From: Pseudaeromonas aegiceratis
Lineage (GTDB): Bacteria > Pseudomonadota > Gammaproteobacteria > Enterobacterales > Aeromonadaceae
Assembly: GCF_046254905.1 (NCBI RefSeq)
Contig: NZ_CP158016.1
Location: 1,736,001-1,800,000 of the forward strand
Direction of reading: 5' to 3'
DNA: 64,000 bases
The notes below the pieces were generated by a model, which was given only the letters and a program-made list of their open reading frames with translations, had not been told where the DNA came from and searched no databases. The position numbers and the translations under genes are program-made. The stretch's first letter is position 1. Every line of letters begins with the position of its first letter. Shown piece after piece: positions 50,229 through 59,292 of the stretch.

Positions 50229-52349
50229 ATGACTGATTTTTTTGCCTCCTGCCCCAAAGGACTGGAACCCCTGCTCAGTGACGAGCTTACCCGCCTCGGC
50301 GCCGAGTCCGTCAAAGACACGGTGGCGGGTGTTCTGTTTACCGGTTCATTGGAGACGGCCTACCGAGCCTGTCTGTGGAGTCGCTTTGCCAGTCGTATCC
50401 AGCTGCGCCTGGCGGAATTTACCGTGCGGGATGACATGGATCTCTATCTGGGGATCAGTGCCCAATCCTGGGAACAGCATTTCGGTCCCGAGGCCTCCCT
50501 GGCGGTGGACTTCTCCGGCACCAATGATGCCATCCGCAATACCCAGTACGGTGCGGTGAAGGTGAAGGATGCCATCGTCGACCGCTTCAACAAGAAGTTT
50601 GGTCGCCGTCCCGAGGTGGACAAGCGTCAGCCGGACGTGCGCATCATGGTGCACCTCAAGCGCGAGAATGCCTCCGTCGGCCTGGATCTCTCCGGTCCGG
50701 CGCTGCATCAGCGCGGTTACCGCAGCGGTACCGGTGAGGCGCCTCTCAAGGAAAACCTGGCGGCCGCCATGCTGGCACGCAGCGGCTGGCAAGGGCAACC
50801 CCTGCTGGATCCCATGTGCGGCTCGGGCACCCTGCTCATCGAGGCGGCCATGCAGGCCACCGACATGGCCCCGGGGCTGTTGCGTCCGCAGTTTGGCTTC
50901 GAACGCTGGCTGCAGCACGATGCCGACCTGTGGCACAGCCTCAAGGCCGAGGCCCAGGTGCGGGCCCGCCGCGGCATGAACAAGCAAGCCGGCAGCCTTA
51001 AGCTGCAGGGCAACGACCAGGATCCCAGAGTCTTGGTCCGCGCCAAGGAGAACGTCGCCCGCGCCGGCTTCGACGGCGTGATCCGGCTGCAGCAGCAGGC
51101 CCTGGAGCAGCACACCAACCCCTGGCCCGAGGAGCGGGGCTTCGTCATCAGTAACCCGCCCTATGGCGAGCGCCTGGGGGAGATGCCCGAGCTGCTCAAG
51201 CTCTACCAGCAGTGGGGCCAGATCCTGCGCCAGGCGTTCAAGGGCTGGCGGGTCAGCGTGCTCAGCGCCTCGCCGGATCTGCTCACCTGTTTGCGGCTGC
51301 GCACCGACAAGCAATACCGGCTGTTCAATGGGGCGCTGGAGTGCCAGCTGCGCAACTACCTCATCTCGGAAACCGCGGTGGCCTCCACCAAGCAGGTGGC
51401 GGAAGATTTTGCCAACCGACTGCGCAAGAACATCAAGCAGCTGGAGAAGTGGGCCAAGCAGGAGGGGTTGGAAGCCTACCGCCTCTATGATGCGGACTTG
51501 CCGGATTACAACGTGGCCATCGACCGCTACCGGGATCATCTGGTGATCCAGGAGTATGCCGCGCCCAAGTCGATTCCCGAGCAGACCGCCCGTCAGCGCC
51601 TGCTGGATCTGATGCAGGCCTGCATCGAGGTGACCGGCGTCCCTGGCGCCAACGTGGTGCTCAAGGTGCGGGAGCGGCAAAAGGGCGAACAGCAATATCA
51701 GCGCATGGCCACCCGCAACGAGCGCATGGCCATTCAGGAGTACAACGTCTCCTTGCTGGTGAACCTGCACGATTACCTGGATACCGGGCTGTTCCTGGAT
51801 CACAGGTACACGCGGCGCCTGCTGGGCAAGCTGGCCCAGGGCCAGGATTTTCTCAACCTGTTTGCCTACACCGGCAGTGCCACTGTGCATGCGGCCGCCG
51901 GCGGCGCCCGTTCCACCACCACGGTGGACATGTCCCGCACCTACCTGGACTGGGCGCGGGATAACATGGCCCACAACGGCTTCGTCGGCCGGCAGCATCG
52001 TTACGAGCAGGCCGACTGCCTGCAGTGGCTGACCCAATGTCGCCAACAGTACGATCTCATCTTCATCGACCCGCCCACCTTCTCCAACTCCAAGCGGATG
52101 GAGGAGAGCTTTGACGTGCAGCGGGATCACCTCAAGCTGATGAGTGATTTGAAGCGCCTGCTGCGCCCGGCAGGCACCTTGGTGTTCTCCAACAACAAGC
52201 GCCACTTCAAGATGGACTTGGACGGCCTGGCGGAGCTGGGGCTGCAGGCGAAGAACATCAGCGAGCAGAGCCTGTCCAAGGACTTTGCCCGCAACAAGCA
52301 GATCCACAACTGCTGGATCATCACCCATCAGGCCATGCCGACGCCATGA
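50229..52349 (+). CDS. rlmL: Bifunctional 23S rRNA methyltransferase RlmKL
   Basis: A fused enzyme: the N-terminal RlmL part makes m2G2445 and the C-terminal RlmK part makes m7G2069 in 23S rRNA. The 706-residue protein starts MTDFFASCPKGLEPLLSDEL, followed by a THUMP domain (about residues 45-155). The RlmL Rossmann domain has DPMCGSGTLLIEAAM and the catalytic NPPYGERLG. The RlmK half has FLDHRYTRRLLGKLAQGQDFLNLFAYTGSATVHAA and FIDPPTFSNSKRM. ATG 50229 is the conserved start; an earlier ATG at 50193 adds twelve unrelated residues. uup follows, as in E. coli. Confidence 0.96.
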   Translation: MTDFFASCPKGLEPLLSDELTRLGAESVKDTVAGVLFTGSLETAYRACLWSRFASRIQLRLAEFTVRDDMDLYLGISAQSWEQHFGPEASLAVDFSGTNDAIRNTQYGAVKVKDAIVDRFNKKFGRRPEVDKRQPDVRIMVHLKRENASVGLDLSGPALHQRGYRSGTGEAPLKENLAAAMLARSGWQGQPLLDPMCGSGTLLIEAAMQATDMAPGLLRPQFGFERWLQHDADLWHSLKAEAQVRARRGMNKQAGSLKLQGNDQDPRVLVRAKENVARAGFDGVIRLQQQALEQHTNPWPEERGFVISNPPYGERLGEMPELLKLYQQWGQILRQAFKGWRVSVLSASPDLLTCLRLRTDKQYRLFNGALECQLRNYLISETAVASTKQVAEDFANRLRKNIKQLEKWAKQEGLEAYRLYDADLPDYNVAIDRYRDHLVIQEYAAPKSIPEQTARQRLLDLMQACIEVTGVPGANVVLKVRERQKGEQQYQRMATRNERMAIQEYNVSLLVNLHDYLDTGLFLDHRYTRRLLGKLAQGQDFLNLFAYTGSATVHAAAGGARSTTTVDMSRTYLDWARDNMAHNGFVGRQHRYEQADCLQWLTQCRQQYDLIFIDPPTFSNSKRMEESFDVQRDHLKLMSDLKRLLRPAGTLVFSNNKRHFKMDLDGLAELGLQAKNISEQSLSKDFARNKQIHNCWIITHQAMPTP

Positions 52350-52449
52350 GGCGGAGCCTGGGGGTGACACAGGCCGGTGCGCTGGCACCGGCACAATCGA
52401 GGCAGCCAGGCTCCGCTGGCCGCCGCCTTATCCGTAATGAGCGTTTGTG

Positions 52450-54345
52450 ATGGCCATTTTCTCCCTACAACAAGCCTTTCTCTCCTATGGCACCTCACCC
52501 ATCCTGGATCATGTCGACCTCAGCATAGAGGCGGGTGAGCGCCTGTGTCTGGTGGGGCGCAACGGCGCGGGCAAGTCGACCCTGCTGAAGGTCATCGAGG
52601 GCACGGTGCAACTGGAGGATGGCCGCCGCAACCACCTGCAGGATCTGCGCATTGCCCGGCTGGAGCAGGATCCGCCCCAGAGTCTGCCCCATACGGTGTT
52701 TGAATATGTGGCTCAGGGCCTCAAGGCCCTGGGGCAGGTGCTGGCGGACTACCACCAGGCCTCCCAGGCGGTGGCACTGGATCCCACTCCCGCCAACCTG
52801 GCTCGCCTGGGGCGGCTGCAGGAGCAGCTGGATCTGCATGACGGCTGGCAGTTCGACACCCGCATCAACCAGGTGCTAAGTCGTCTCGGCCTGGATGCCG
52901 AGGCCAACCTGACCCAGCTCTCCGGCGGCTGGCTGCGCAAGGTGGCCCTGGCCCGGGCCCTGGCCAGCAACCCGGATCTGCTGCTGCTGGACGAACCCAC
53001 CAACCACTTGGATATCGGCACCATCGACTGGCTGGAGAACTTCCTCAAGGAGTTCGGCGGCGCCATCGTCTTCATCAGTCACGACCGGGAGTTCATCCAC
53101 CGGCTGGCCACCCGCATCGTCGATCTGGACCGCGGTCAGCTCACCTCCTGGCCAGGGGACTACGACAGCTACCTGTCCGGCAAGGAAGAGTCACTGCGGG
53201 TCGAAGCACTGCAAAATGCCGAATTTGACAAGAAGCTGGCCCAGGAAGAGGCCTGGATCCGCCAGGGGATCAAGGCGCGCCGCACCCGCAACGAGGGGCG
53301 GGTGCGGGCCCTCAAGGATCTGCGGGTGGAGCGCTCCGCCCGCCGGGAGCAGCTGGGCAAGGCCAACATCCAGCTGGATGATGCCCTGCGTTCCGGCAAG
53401 CTGGTGTTTGAAGGGGCCGGGATGGAGTACCGCCTGGGCGAGCGGGTACTGGTGAAGAATTTCAGCCCCCTGGTGCAGCGGGGGGACAAGATCGCCCTGG
53501 TGGGCCCTAATGGGTGCGGCAAGACCACCCTCATCAAGCTGCTGCTGGGCGAGCTGCAGCCCTCGGCGGGCAAGTTGCGCTGCGGTACCAAGCTGGAGGT
53601 GGCCTACTTCGACCAGTACCGTCAGCAGCTCGATCCGGACAAGACTGTGATGGATAACCTGGCGGAAGGGCGCCAGGAGGTGGAGATCAACGGCCGCCGC
53701 CGCCATGTGCTGGGCTACCTGCAGGACTTTCTGTTTGAGCCCAAGCGAGCCTTGACCCCGGTGCGGGCCCTGTCCGGCGGCGAGAAAAACCGTCTGTTGC
53801 TGGCTCGCCTGTTCCTCAAGCCCTGCAACCTGCTGATCTTGGACGAACCCACCAACGATCTGGATATCGAGACCCTGGAGTTGCTGGAAGAGCTGCTGGC
53901 GGAATATCAAGGGACCTTGCTGCTGGTGAGTCACGATCGCCGCTTCATCGATAATACCGTCAGCCATTGCTGGGTATTTGAGGGCGAGGGCAAAATCAGT
54001 GAATATGTGGGCGGTTACAGCGACATACCGCAGCCTCGTCCGGCCGATACCACCCCGGTGGCCAGCGTAGACAAGAAGGCGCTCGCCGCCGAGACGGCGC
54101 CGGTACGCAAGGGACGCAAGCTTTCGTATAAATTACAATTGGAACTGGATACTTTACCGGCCAAGTTGGAACTATTGGAAAATAGCATTGCCCAATGGCA
54201 GGCCAGGATTAATGAGCCTGATTTCTTTAGCAAACCGTCCGAGGAGACGCAGCCGGTACTGGATGCGTTGAGCCAGGCGGAGACGGATCTGGAAGCGGCT
54301 TTTCTGCGATGGGAAGAGCTAGAAGCGTTGAAGAACGAGGAATAA
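52450..54345 (+). CDS. uup: ABC-F family ATPase Uup
   Basis: Uup is a soluble ABC-F protein tied to ribosome function and to suppression of precise transposon excision. The 631-residue protein has two ATP-binding cassettes. The first has GRNGAGKS, LSGGWLRKVALARAL and LLLLDEPTNHLDI; the second has GPNGCGKT, LSGGEKNRLLLARLF and LILDEPTNDLDI. A linker between them is rich in Arg and Lys. The C-terminal 90 residues form a coiled coil (KLQLELDTLPAKLELLENSI), which binds DNA in E. coli Uup. ATG 52450 follows an in-frame GTG by one codon. Confidence 0.95.
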   Translation: MAIFSLQQAFLSYGTSPILDHVDLSIEAGERLCLVGRNGAGKSTLLKVIEGTVQLEDGRRNHLQDLRIARLEQDPPQSLPHTVFEYVAQGLKALGQVLADYHQASQAVALDPTPANLARLGRLQEQLDLHDGWQFDTRINQVLSRLGLDAEANLTQLSGGWLRKVALARALASNPDLLLLDEPTNHLDIGTIDWLENFLKEFGGAIVFISHDREFIHRLATRIVDLDRGQLTSWPGDYDSYLSGKEESLRVEALQNAEFDKKLAQEEAWIRQGIKARRTRNEGRVRALKDLRVERSARREQLGKANIQLDDALRSGKLVFEGAGMEYRLGERVLVKNFSPLVQRGDKIALVGPNGCGKTTLIKLLLGELQPSAGKLRCGTKLEVAYFDQYRQQLDPDKTVMDNLAEGRQEVEINGRRRHVLGYLQDFLFEPKRALTPVRALSGGEKNRLLLARLFLKPCNLLILDEPTNDLDIETLELLEELLAEYQGTLLLVSHDRRFIDNTVSHCWVFEGEGKISEYVGGYSDIPQPRPADTTPVASVDKKALAAETAPVRKGRKLSYKLQLELDTLPAKLELLENSIAQWQARINEPDFFSKPSEETQPVLDALSQAETDLEAAFLRWEELEALKNEE

Positions 54346-54352
54346 TCAGTAA

Positions 54353-56053
54353 ATGAACAAAAAACAGACACTGGTGGCATTGGCTGTCCTGACCTCTTGT
54401 GCCGTACAGGCTCAGGATCCCTTCTTCACCATCGAAGAAGTGGTCAGCGCCAGCGACAGTTCCGGCAATTTCGGCCCCTGGGCCGTGGCCATGAGCAAGG
54501 ATGATCAGACGGTGGCAGCCTTTGATGTCACCAACGATTGGTTCTCCTTCTTCAACATGGCCCCCACCGGCATGGACCTGGCCCATCGCATGCGCTATGA
54601 GCGGACCTGCAGTTCCGTGCTGGCGACCGATGTGTGTAACACCTACTGGAACAAGACGGATAATCGTGCCAAACAGTGGCGCCTGGATACCGTCAGCTAT
54701 GTGGCGCAAACCGAGTCACTGGTGGACGGCAGTACCACCAGCGAGCAGGACGGCATCGTCACCGGCATGGGTGACACCGCAGATGAGCGGGTCGGCTATA
54801 CCGTGAGCGACAGCGCCACCAGTGACAACTACCATCCCCGTACCGCCTTCGTCACCCTGCCTGGTTTGGATCAGCTGAGCCTGCCGGCCGCCTATGAGTT
54901 TGATGACGTGGGGGGATTCTCCTCCGCCTATAGCCTGTTGCCGCTGGATAACGATCTTTATCTGGTGGGCGGCACCTCCAATACCAGCACCACGGGGCCG
55001 GACTCTGCCCTGGCCACCTGCTATGACGGTGACACCGGCCAGTCCGAAGATTATCCGCTGTGCCCCGGGTTCAACACCCAGGCCACCTTCTGGCTGGTGG
55101 ATGGGGACAATGGTGACTACACCTCCACCCAGGCCAGCAGCTACTACAGCGCCAACGCCTCCATCCTGCAGACCGCGTCCGTCATGGGCATGGCCCAGGT
55201 GGGTGATGACTACTATGCGGTGGGCTACTCCTCTACCAAGAAGGTCGGCTCTTCCCCCACCTCGGGCCGCAACATTGCCGTGGTGTGGCCCCTGACCATC
55301 TCGGACGACACAGTCACAGTCGGCACCCTCACCAAGATCCCGCTCAGTAAGGAAGCGCCGGGGGAAGGGGACGAGGTGTTGCGGCATACCTGGGCCGTGG
55401 CCATCAACGATGAGGGCTGGGTCATCGGCAACCAGAAGTACTCCTCCGTGAAGGGCCGCAATATTCCCATCGAGATGTTCGTCTACAACGTCACCTCCGG
55501 GGATACGGCGGACATTCCGTTCGAAAACAGCCCGATCCGCGGCGCCAACTCCGAAGCCGGTGGCCTGAACAATAATGGTCTGGTGGTGGGCTGGCGTGAC
55601 GAACGCAGCGAAACCTCCCCCGTCTATGAAGGCACGCCCCGGATGCAGGAGGCGTTTCTTTACAACATCAACAGCGGCAACAGCTGGTATCTGAACGATC
55701 TGATCTGCGGTACCGACAGTGACGGGGCCAACGCCTGCGAGCAGAACGGCAAGTACTACTACCTGGCGTACGCCAATGCCATTGCCGACGATGGCACCAT
55801 TGCCGCCACGGCCTATCGCTACGACAGCGAGACCGACTGGGAAAACCAGAACGATCCCACCACTGTCACGGTTAAATTGACGCCAAATGAATCGTTCGAT
55901 ACGGACGGGGACGTGCCGGACTCTGCGGTGGTTACCAACCAGCTGCCCAGTACCGATCTGGGTGAGGATGACGGCGGCGGTTCCCTGGGACTGGGGCTGC
56001 TGGGCGGACTGCTGGGGTTGGGTCTCATTCGTAGACGAAAAAACTCAAAATAA
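54353..56053 (+). CDS. DUF3466 family exported protein with GlyGly-CTERM-like anchor
   Basis: A 566-residue secreted or cell-surface protein. A signal peptide (MNKKQTLVALAVLTSCAVQA) is followed by an acidic, Ser/Thr-rich body with repeated phrases such as AVAINDEGWVIGN, GLNNNGLVVGW and ANAIADDGTIAATAY. These are the extracellular repeats of the DUF3466 (HAF-like) family. The C-terminus is DDGGGSLGLGLLGGLLGLGLIRRRKNSK, that is, glycine motif, hydrophobic segment, basic tail, as in GlyGly-CTERM sorting signals processed by rhombosortase. It starts 7 bases after uup. E. coli lacks this gene here. Confidence 0.83.
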   Translation: MNKKQTLVALAVLTSCAVQAQDPFFTIEEVVSASDSSGNFGPWAVAMSKDDQTVAAFDVTNDWFSFFNMAPTGMDLAHRMRYERTCSSVLATDVCNTYWNKTDNRAKQWRLDTVSYVAQTESLVDGSTTSEQDGIVTGMGDTADERVGYTVSDSATSDNYHPRTAFVTLPGLDQLSLPAAYEFDDVGGFSSAYSLLPLDNDLYLVGGTSNTSTTGPDSALATCYDGDTGQSEDYPLCPGFNTQATFWLVDGDNGDYTSTQASSYYSANASILQTASVMGMAQVGDDYYAVGYSSTKKVGSSPTSGRNIAVVWPLTISDDTVTVGTLTKIPLSKEAPGEGDEVLRHTWAVAINDEGWVIGNQKYSSVKGRNIPIEMFVYNVTSGDTADIPFENSPIRGANSEAGGLNNNGLVVGWRDERSETSPVYEGTPRMQEAFLYNINSGNSWYLNDLICGTDSDGANACEQNGKYYYLAYANAIADDGTIAATAYRYDSETDWENQNDPTTVTVKLTPNESFDTDGDVPDSAVVTNQLPSTDLGEDDGGGSLGLGLLGGLLGLGLIRRRKNSK

Positions 56054-56152
56054 ATGTCATGCCAAATTAATACGTTAGTCATGAAGTTCCGATAAGGATC
56101 CCAATTCCAGGCCTAGTGCCATTGCCTTGGACTAGCTTGAGGGATTATTACT

Positions 56153-56188
56153 AAAGACGGCAGTTGCGCAGACTGTCGTCTTTTTTTT
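56153..56188 (+). terminator. Intrinsic terminator before rmf
   Basis: AAGACGGCAGT and ACTGTCGTCTT with a 7-base loop, then eight T. It ends the uup/DUF3466 unit. Confidence 0.88.
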
Positions 56189-56208
56189 CGGCAACAGAGG
56201 GTAAAGTG

Positions 56209-56385
56209 ATGAAGAGACAGAAACGTGATCGTTTGGAAAGAGCTCGCGCACGTGGATATCAAGCAGGTCTCAGTGGTCGCTCGAAAGAGGGATGCCCTTA
56301 TCAAAGTATGGATGCCAGGGGATACTGGCTCGGGGGCTGGCGGGACGCGCTCGACGATCGCACCATCGGCCTGATGGCAAAATAG
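56209..56385 (+). CDS. rmf: Ribosome modulation factor
   Basis: RMF dimerises 70S ribosomes into inactive 100S particles in stationary phase. The 58-residue protein MKRQKRDRLERARARGYQAGLSGRSKEGCPYQ followed by WLGGWRDAL is nearly identical to E. coli RMF (55 residues) over its length. GAGGG lies 10 bases before ATG 56209. Being between uup (plus the DUF3466 gene) and fabA matches enterobacterial synteny. It has its own terminator. E. coli rmf is ppGpp- and cAMP-dependent; the regulatory region here, within 20 bases after a strong terminator, is short, so its promoter may overlap that terminator. Confidence 0.95.
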   Translation: MKRQKRDRLERARARGYQAGLSGRSKEGCPYQSMDARGYWLGGWRDALDDRTIGLMAK

Positions 56386-56405
56386 AATGAACCGGATCTG
56401 ACAGC

Positions 56406-56431
56406 AAAAAGCGCCCCGCGGGGCGCTTTTT
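56406..56431. terminator. Bidirectional terminator between rmf and fabA
   Basis: AAAAAGCGCCCC and GGGGCGCTTTTT around GC, between convergent genes. Confidence 0.93.
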
Positions 56432-56444
56432 GTATGGCGAGGGA

Positions 56445-57005
56445 TTAGAAGCTGGTGGTGTCCTGGAACAGGCCTACCTTCAGATCCGTGGCACTGTAGA
56501 TGGGACGGCCATCCACTTCTACCACGCCGTCGGCGATACCCATGATCAGCTTGCGCATGATGACGCGCTTCATCTGGATCTTGTAGGTGACCTTCTTGGC
56601 GGTGGGCAGGATCTGACCGGTGAACTTCACCTCACCCACCCCCAGGGCACGTCCCTTGCCGGGGCCGCCCTTCCAACCGAGGAAGAAGCCCACCAGCTGC
56701 CACATGGCATCCAGCCCCAGGCAGCCCGGCATCACGGGATCGCCGGGGAAATGGCAGTCGAAGAACCAAAGATCCGGGGTGATATCCAGTTCGGCCAGGA
56801 TTTCGCCCTTACCGAACTCGCCGCCGTCATCGGTGATCCGCGCGATGCGATCCATCATCAGCATGTTGGGGGCGGGCAGCTGACTGTTGCCTTCACCAAA
56901 CAGCAGACCCTGGCTGCACGCCAGCAGATCGTCGCGAGTGAAATGATTGACGCCCCGCTCACACAGAGACGGGCCGGCGCTTACCTTCTGTTCTTGTGAC
57001 ACCAT
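56445..57005 (-). CDS. fabA: 3-hydroxydecanoyl-ACP dehydratase/isomerase
   Basis: FabA introduces the cis double bond of unsaturated fatty acids by dehydrating 3-hydroxydecanoyl-ACP and isomerising the product. The active residues are His85 in CHFPGDPVMPGC and Asp99 in GLDAMWQLVGFFLGW. PAPNMLMMDRI and LGVGEVKFTGQILP are diagnostic. It is 186 residues, with about 15 extra at the N-terminus relative to E. coli. ATG 57005 has better spacing from AAGGA than ATG 57008. A FabR-like palindrome lies 32 bases upstream. Confidence 0.96.
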   Translation of the reverse strand: MVSQEQKVSAGPSLCERGVNHFTRDDLLACSQGLLFGEGNSQLPAPNMLMMDRIARITDDGGEFGKGEILAELDITPDLWFFDCHFPGDPVMPGCLGLDAMWQLVGFFLGWKGGPGKGRALGVGEVKFTGQILPTAKKVTYKIQMKRVIMRKLIMGIADGVVEVDGRPIYSATDLKVGLFQDTTSF

Positions 57006-57036
57006 CATAATCCTTCTCGTTTATCGCTGGCGCTAA

Positions 57037-57060
57037 TTTAGCGTACAGGTGTTCGCTAAA
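57037..57060. promoter_or_regulatory. FabR-like operator upstream of fabA
   Basis: A 24-base imperfect palindrome with outer arms TTTAGCG and CGCTAAA and inner ACA/TGT, the rest being two mismatched positions and a 2-base centre. The core AGCGTACAGGTGTTCGCT closely follows the FabR box known for fabA and fabB of E. coli. It lies 32 bases before fabA, a position suited for repression. Confidence 0.75.
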
Positions 57061-57069
57061 CAACTCCGA

Positions 57070-59046
57070 TCACTTCAGCAGACGGCGCAGCAGGCTGCCC
57101 ACCAGGCCCAGCTGGCCAGCCGGCGGAATACTGAGTTCATCCAGCCGCAACTGGATGCGGCCAAACAGACTCTGTTCGTCATCCAGATCCCCAGCCACAC
57201 AGCCGGTCAGCAGCTCCACCGCCTCCGCGACATGCCTTACAGGGTAGATGTGGAACTGACCCTCGGCCACCGCCTGGCGCACCTCCTCCGACAGGATCAG
57301 CTGCAACTCGTTGGAGGCGGGGATCAACACGCCCTGTTCGCCGGTGAGCCCCTGGATGTTGCAGACCCGGAAGAAACCTTCGATCTTCTCGTTGAGGCCG
57401 CCCACCGGCTGTACGTTGCCAAATTGATCCACGGCCCCGGTCACCGCATAACACTGACGGATGGGTTGCAGGGCCAGGGCGGAGAGCAGAGCACAGAGTC
57501 CGGTGAGGGCCGCGCTGTCACCATCGATCTCGTGATAGGACTGCTCAAACACCAGATTGGCTGACAGGGGGGAGGGATTCTCGGCACCAAACTGGGTGGA
57601 GAGGTAGCCGTGAATGATCATCATGGCCTTGGCATGAATGTGGCCAGCCAGCTCCGCCTTGCGCTCTATGTCGGCCACATCGCCATCGCCCATGTGCACA
57701 GTGGCGGTCAGGCGCACCGGTTCACCGAAGTCATAGGGGTGGCCCATGATCTGAATGACAGACAGACCGTTGATCTGGCCCACCACCTCGCCGCGGGTCT
57801 GCAGCATGATCTGGCCATCGACTATGCCCTGATCGGATTGCTCCACTACATAGTTGAGCCGGTACTCCTGCTCGTTCAGCGCCGCCTGGATATGCTCGCC
57901 GGTCAAGCAGTCGGCCTGTTCCTCCTTGGCGATGCAGGCGGCCAGTTGCAACAGGCCGGCCAACGGCGGCTCCTCTATGGAGAGCAGTTGCTGGTGTTCA
58001 CACAGGCGACAGGCAAACCGGGCCACAGCCAAGATGGCATCGCTGTCCAGATCGGCGATCCCCAGCCGTTCACTCAGGCCGCGCAACATGCCCAGAAACA
58101 GCGGAAAGTCCTCTTGCAGCGACACCTCGCTCACCAGATCCGTGCGCAGAAACACCCGCTCCGCCATGTCCGGATCCAGGGTGGCAAACTCGGCGATATC
58201 CAGAACATTGCCCACCAGGATCAGGCGCAGCTGCAGGGGGGAGGCCTCCGGCTGGAACAGGGGGGTCAGGCCCTGGGCCTCCTTGCTGGGTGTCCAGTCC
58301 AGGAAGCCGGTCTCCAGGGCATTGCGCAGCTTGAACCAGAGATCGGGATCCGCCAGTAGCTCTTCGAGGGGGAGGATCAGGAAGCCGCCGTTGGCCTCCC
58401 GCAGCAGACCCGGCTCCAGCAGGTGGTGGTGACTGAATACCGAGCCCTGCTCGGTCTGAAAATTGACCGCGCCAAACAGGCTATCCCAGCTGAGATCCCG
58501 CCCGTAGATCAGCGGCACATTGTCGCTGGCGTGGTGGATGAGCAGGTTGATCAGCACCGGATGGGTGAAGGTCCCTTCCATGGCCACGTGGGCCGCCAGC
58601 AGCGTCAGGTAGTCGGCAATCTTCTGATCCTGATCCTGCTTGCGCAGTATCCGTTGCACCACCTCTTCGGCATCCAGGTGCAACTGCAGGCGACGCAACA
58701 GATCCGCCACCAGCTCGCAAAATTCCATACCACTGCCCGGCTTGAGCTTGAGCCAGATGGGTTTGGCGGGATTGCGCAGGTTCTCGGCATAACAGAGATC
58801 GAAGCAGTGTCGATTGTCGGCCGCACTGTCATCGATCAGGTGCATCAGCAGCTGTTCATAATCGGCACCGGGGAAGCCCCCCAGCAACATGACATTACAG
58901 CGCCGGTCCAGCTGCGCCAGCCGAGCGATGGCGGACGCGGCTCTGGGCTGTGTATCGGCAAAGGAGAGCGGCGCCAGTTCGCTCAGTCGGTCACAGGGCA
59001 GGGGCGGAAAGAGGGGGCCTAGCTGTTCTACTTTTAATTCAATCAC
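57070..59046 (-). CDS. ycbZ: Lon-like protease YcbZ
   Basis: A 658-residue Lon-family serine protease (LonB/LonH type). The proteolytic domain has catalytic Ser511 in EIDGDSAAL and Lys554 in GGLNEKIEGFF, 43 residues apart as in Lon. RGEVVGQINGLSVIQIMGHPYDFGEP and DIERKAELAGHIHAKAMMI are typical. The N-terminal region lacks a normal Walker A (GGFPGADYEQ instead of GxxGxGKT), so ATP dependence is doubtful; E. coli YcbZ shows similar loss. The start is GTG 59046. It lies 65 bases upstream of fabA on the same strand, the E. coli order, so the FabR-like site is internal to this cluster. Confidence 0.9.
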   Translation of the reverse strand: MIELKVEQLGPLFPPLPCDRLSELAPLSFADTQPRAASAIARLAQLDRRCNVMLLGGFPGADYEQLLMHLIDDSAADNRHCFDLCYAENLRNPAKPIWLKLKPGSGMEFCELVADLLRRLQLHLDAEEVVQRILRKQDQDQKIADYLTLLAAHVAMEGTFTHPVLINLLIHHASDNVPLIYGRDLSWDSLFGAVNFQTEQGSVFSHHHLLEPGLLREANGGFLILPLEELLADPDLWFKLRNALETGFLDWTPSKEAQGLTPLFQPEASPLQLRLILVGNVLDIAEFATLDPDMAERVFLRTDLVSEVSLQEDFPLFLGMLRGLSERLGIADLDSDAILAVARFACRLCEHQQLLSIEEPPLAGLLQLAACIAKEEQADCLTGEHIQAALNEQEYRLNYVVEQSDQGIVDGQIMLQTRGEVVGQINGLSVIQIMGHPYDFGEPVRLTATVHMGDGDVADIERKAELAGHIHAKAMMIIHGYLSTQFGAENPSPLSANLVFEQSYHEIDGDSAALTGLCALLSALALQPIRQCYAVTGAVDQFGNVQPVGGLNEKIEGFFRVCNIQGLTGEQGVLIPASNELQLILSEEVRQAVAEGQFHIYPVRHVAEAVELLTGCVAGDLDDEQSLFGRIQLRLDELSIPPAGQLGLVGSLLRRLLK

Positions 59047-59156
59047 TTGTGAATAATGTCATGGCAGCGAATAGGATGTCGGCAGTATAACCTATCTCCC
59101 TTGCCATCCCTACGCACCGACGGAGAAAAGCCGGCTGCGCCTTCCAATTTGCGGAC

Positions 59157-59171
59157 TGTAATGAAATTACA
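59157..59171. promoter_or_regulatory. HexR-like palindrome 1
   Basis: TGTAATGAAATTACA is a perfect palindrome in its six-base arms and fits the consensus I recall for HexR (TGTAAT-www-ATTACA), a KDPG-sensing regulator of central carbon genes. Confidence 0.55.
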
Positions 59172-59272
59172 TGAAACCGTCATGTCCCCGCAAAAACGAC
59201 CAGAAAGTGGTACAAATAATGCGGTTTATCGGGTTGCTTAGGAGCCTTATGTATCTTAATGAAAAAAAAATC

Positions 59273-59292
59273 CGTAATGAAGTTACATTACG
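59273..59292. promoter_or_regulatory. HexR-like palindrome 2
   Basis: CGTAATGAAGTTACATTACG contains a near copy of site 1 (13 of 15 bases) and is itself palindromic through CGTAATG and CATTACG. It is 116 bases from site 1 and about 100 bases before the small ORF. Confidence 0.5.

Noticed and set aside
50346..52394. A 682-codon open frame on the minus strand opposite rlmL
   Set aside because: Its product is a low-complexity Leu/Gln/His/Gly-rich sequence that mirrors the rlmL codons; high GC makes long antisense frames common. rlmL is unambiguous.
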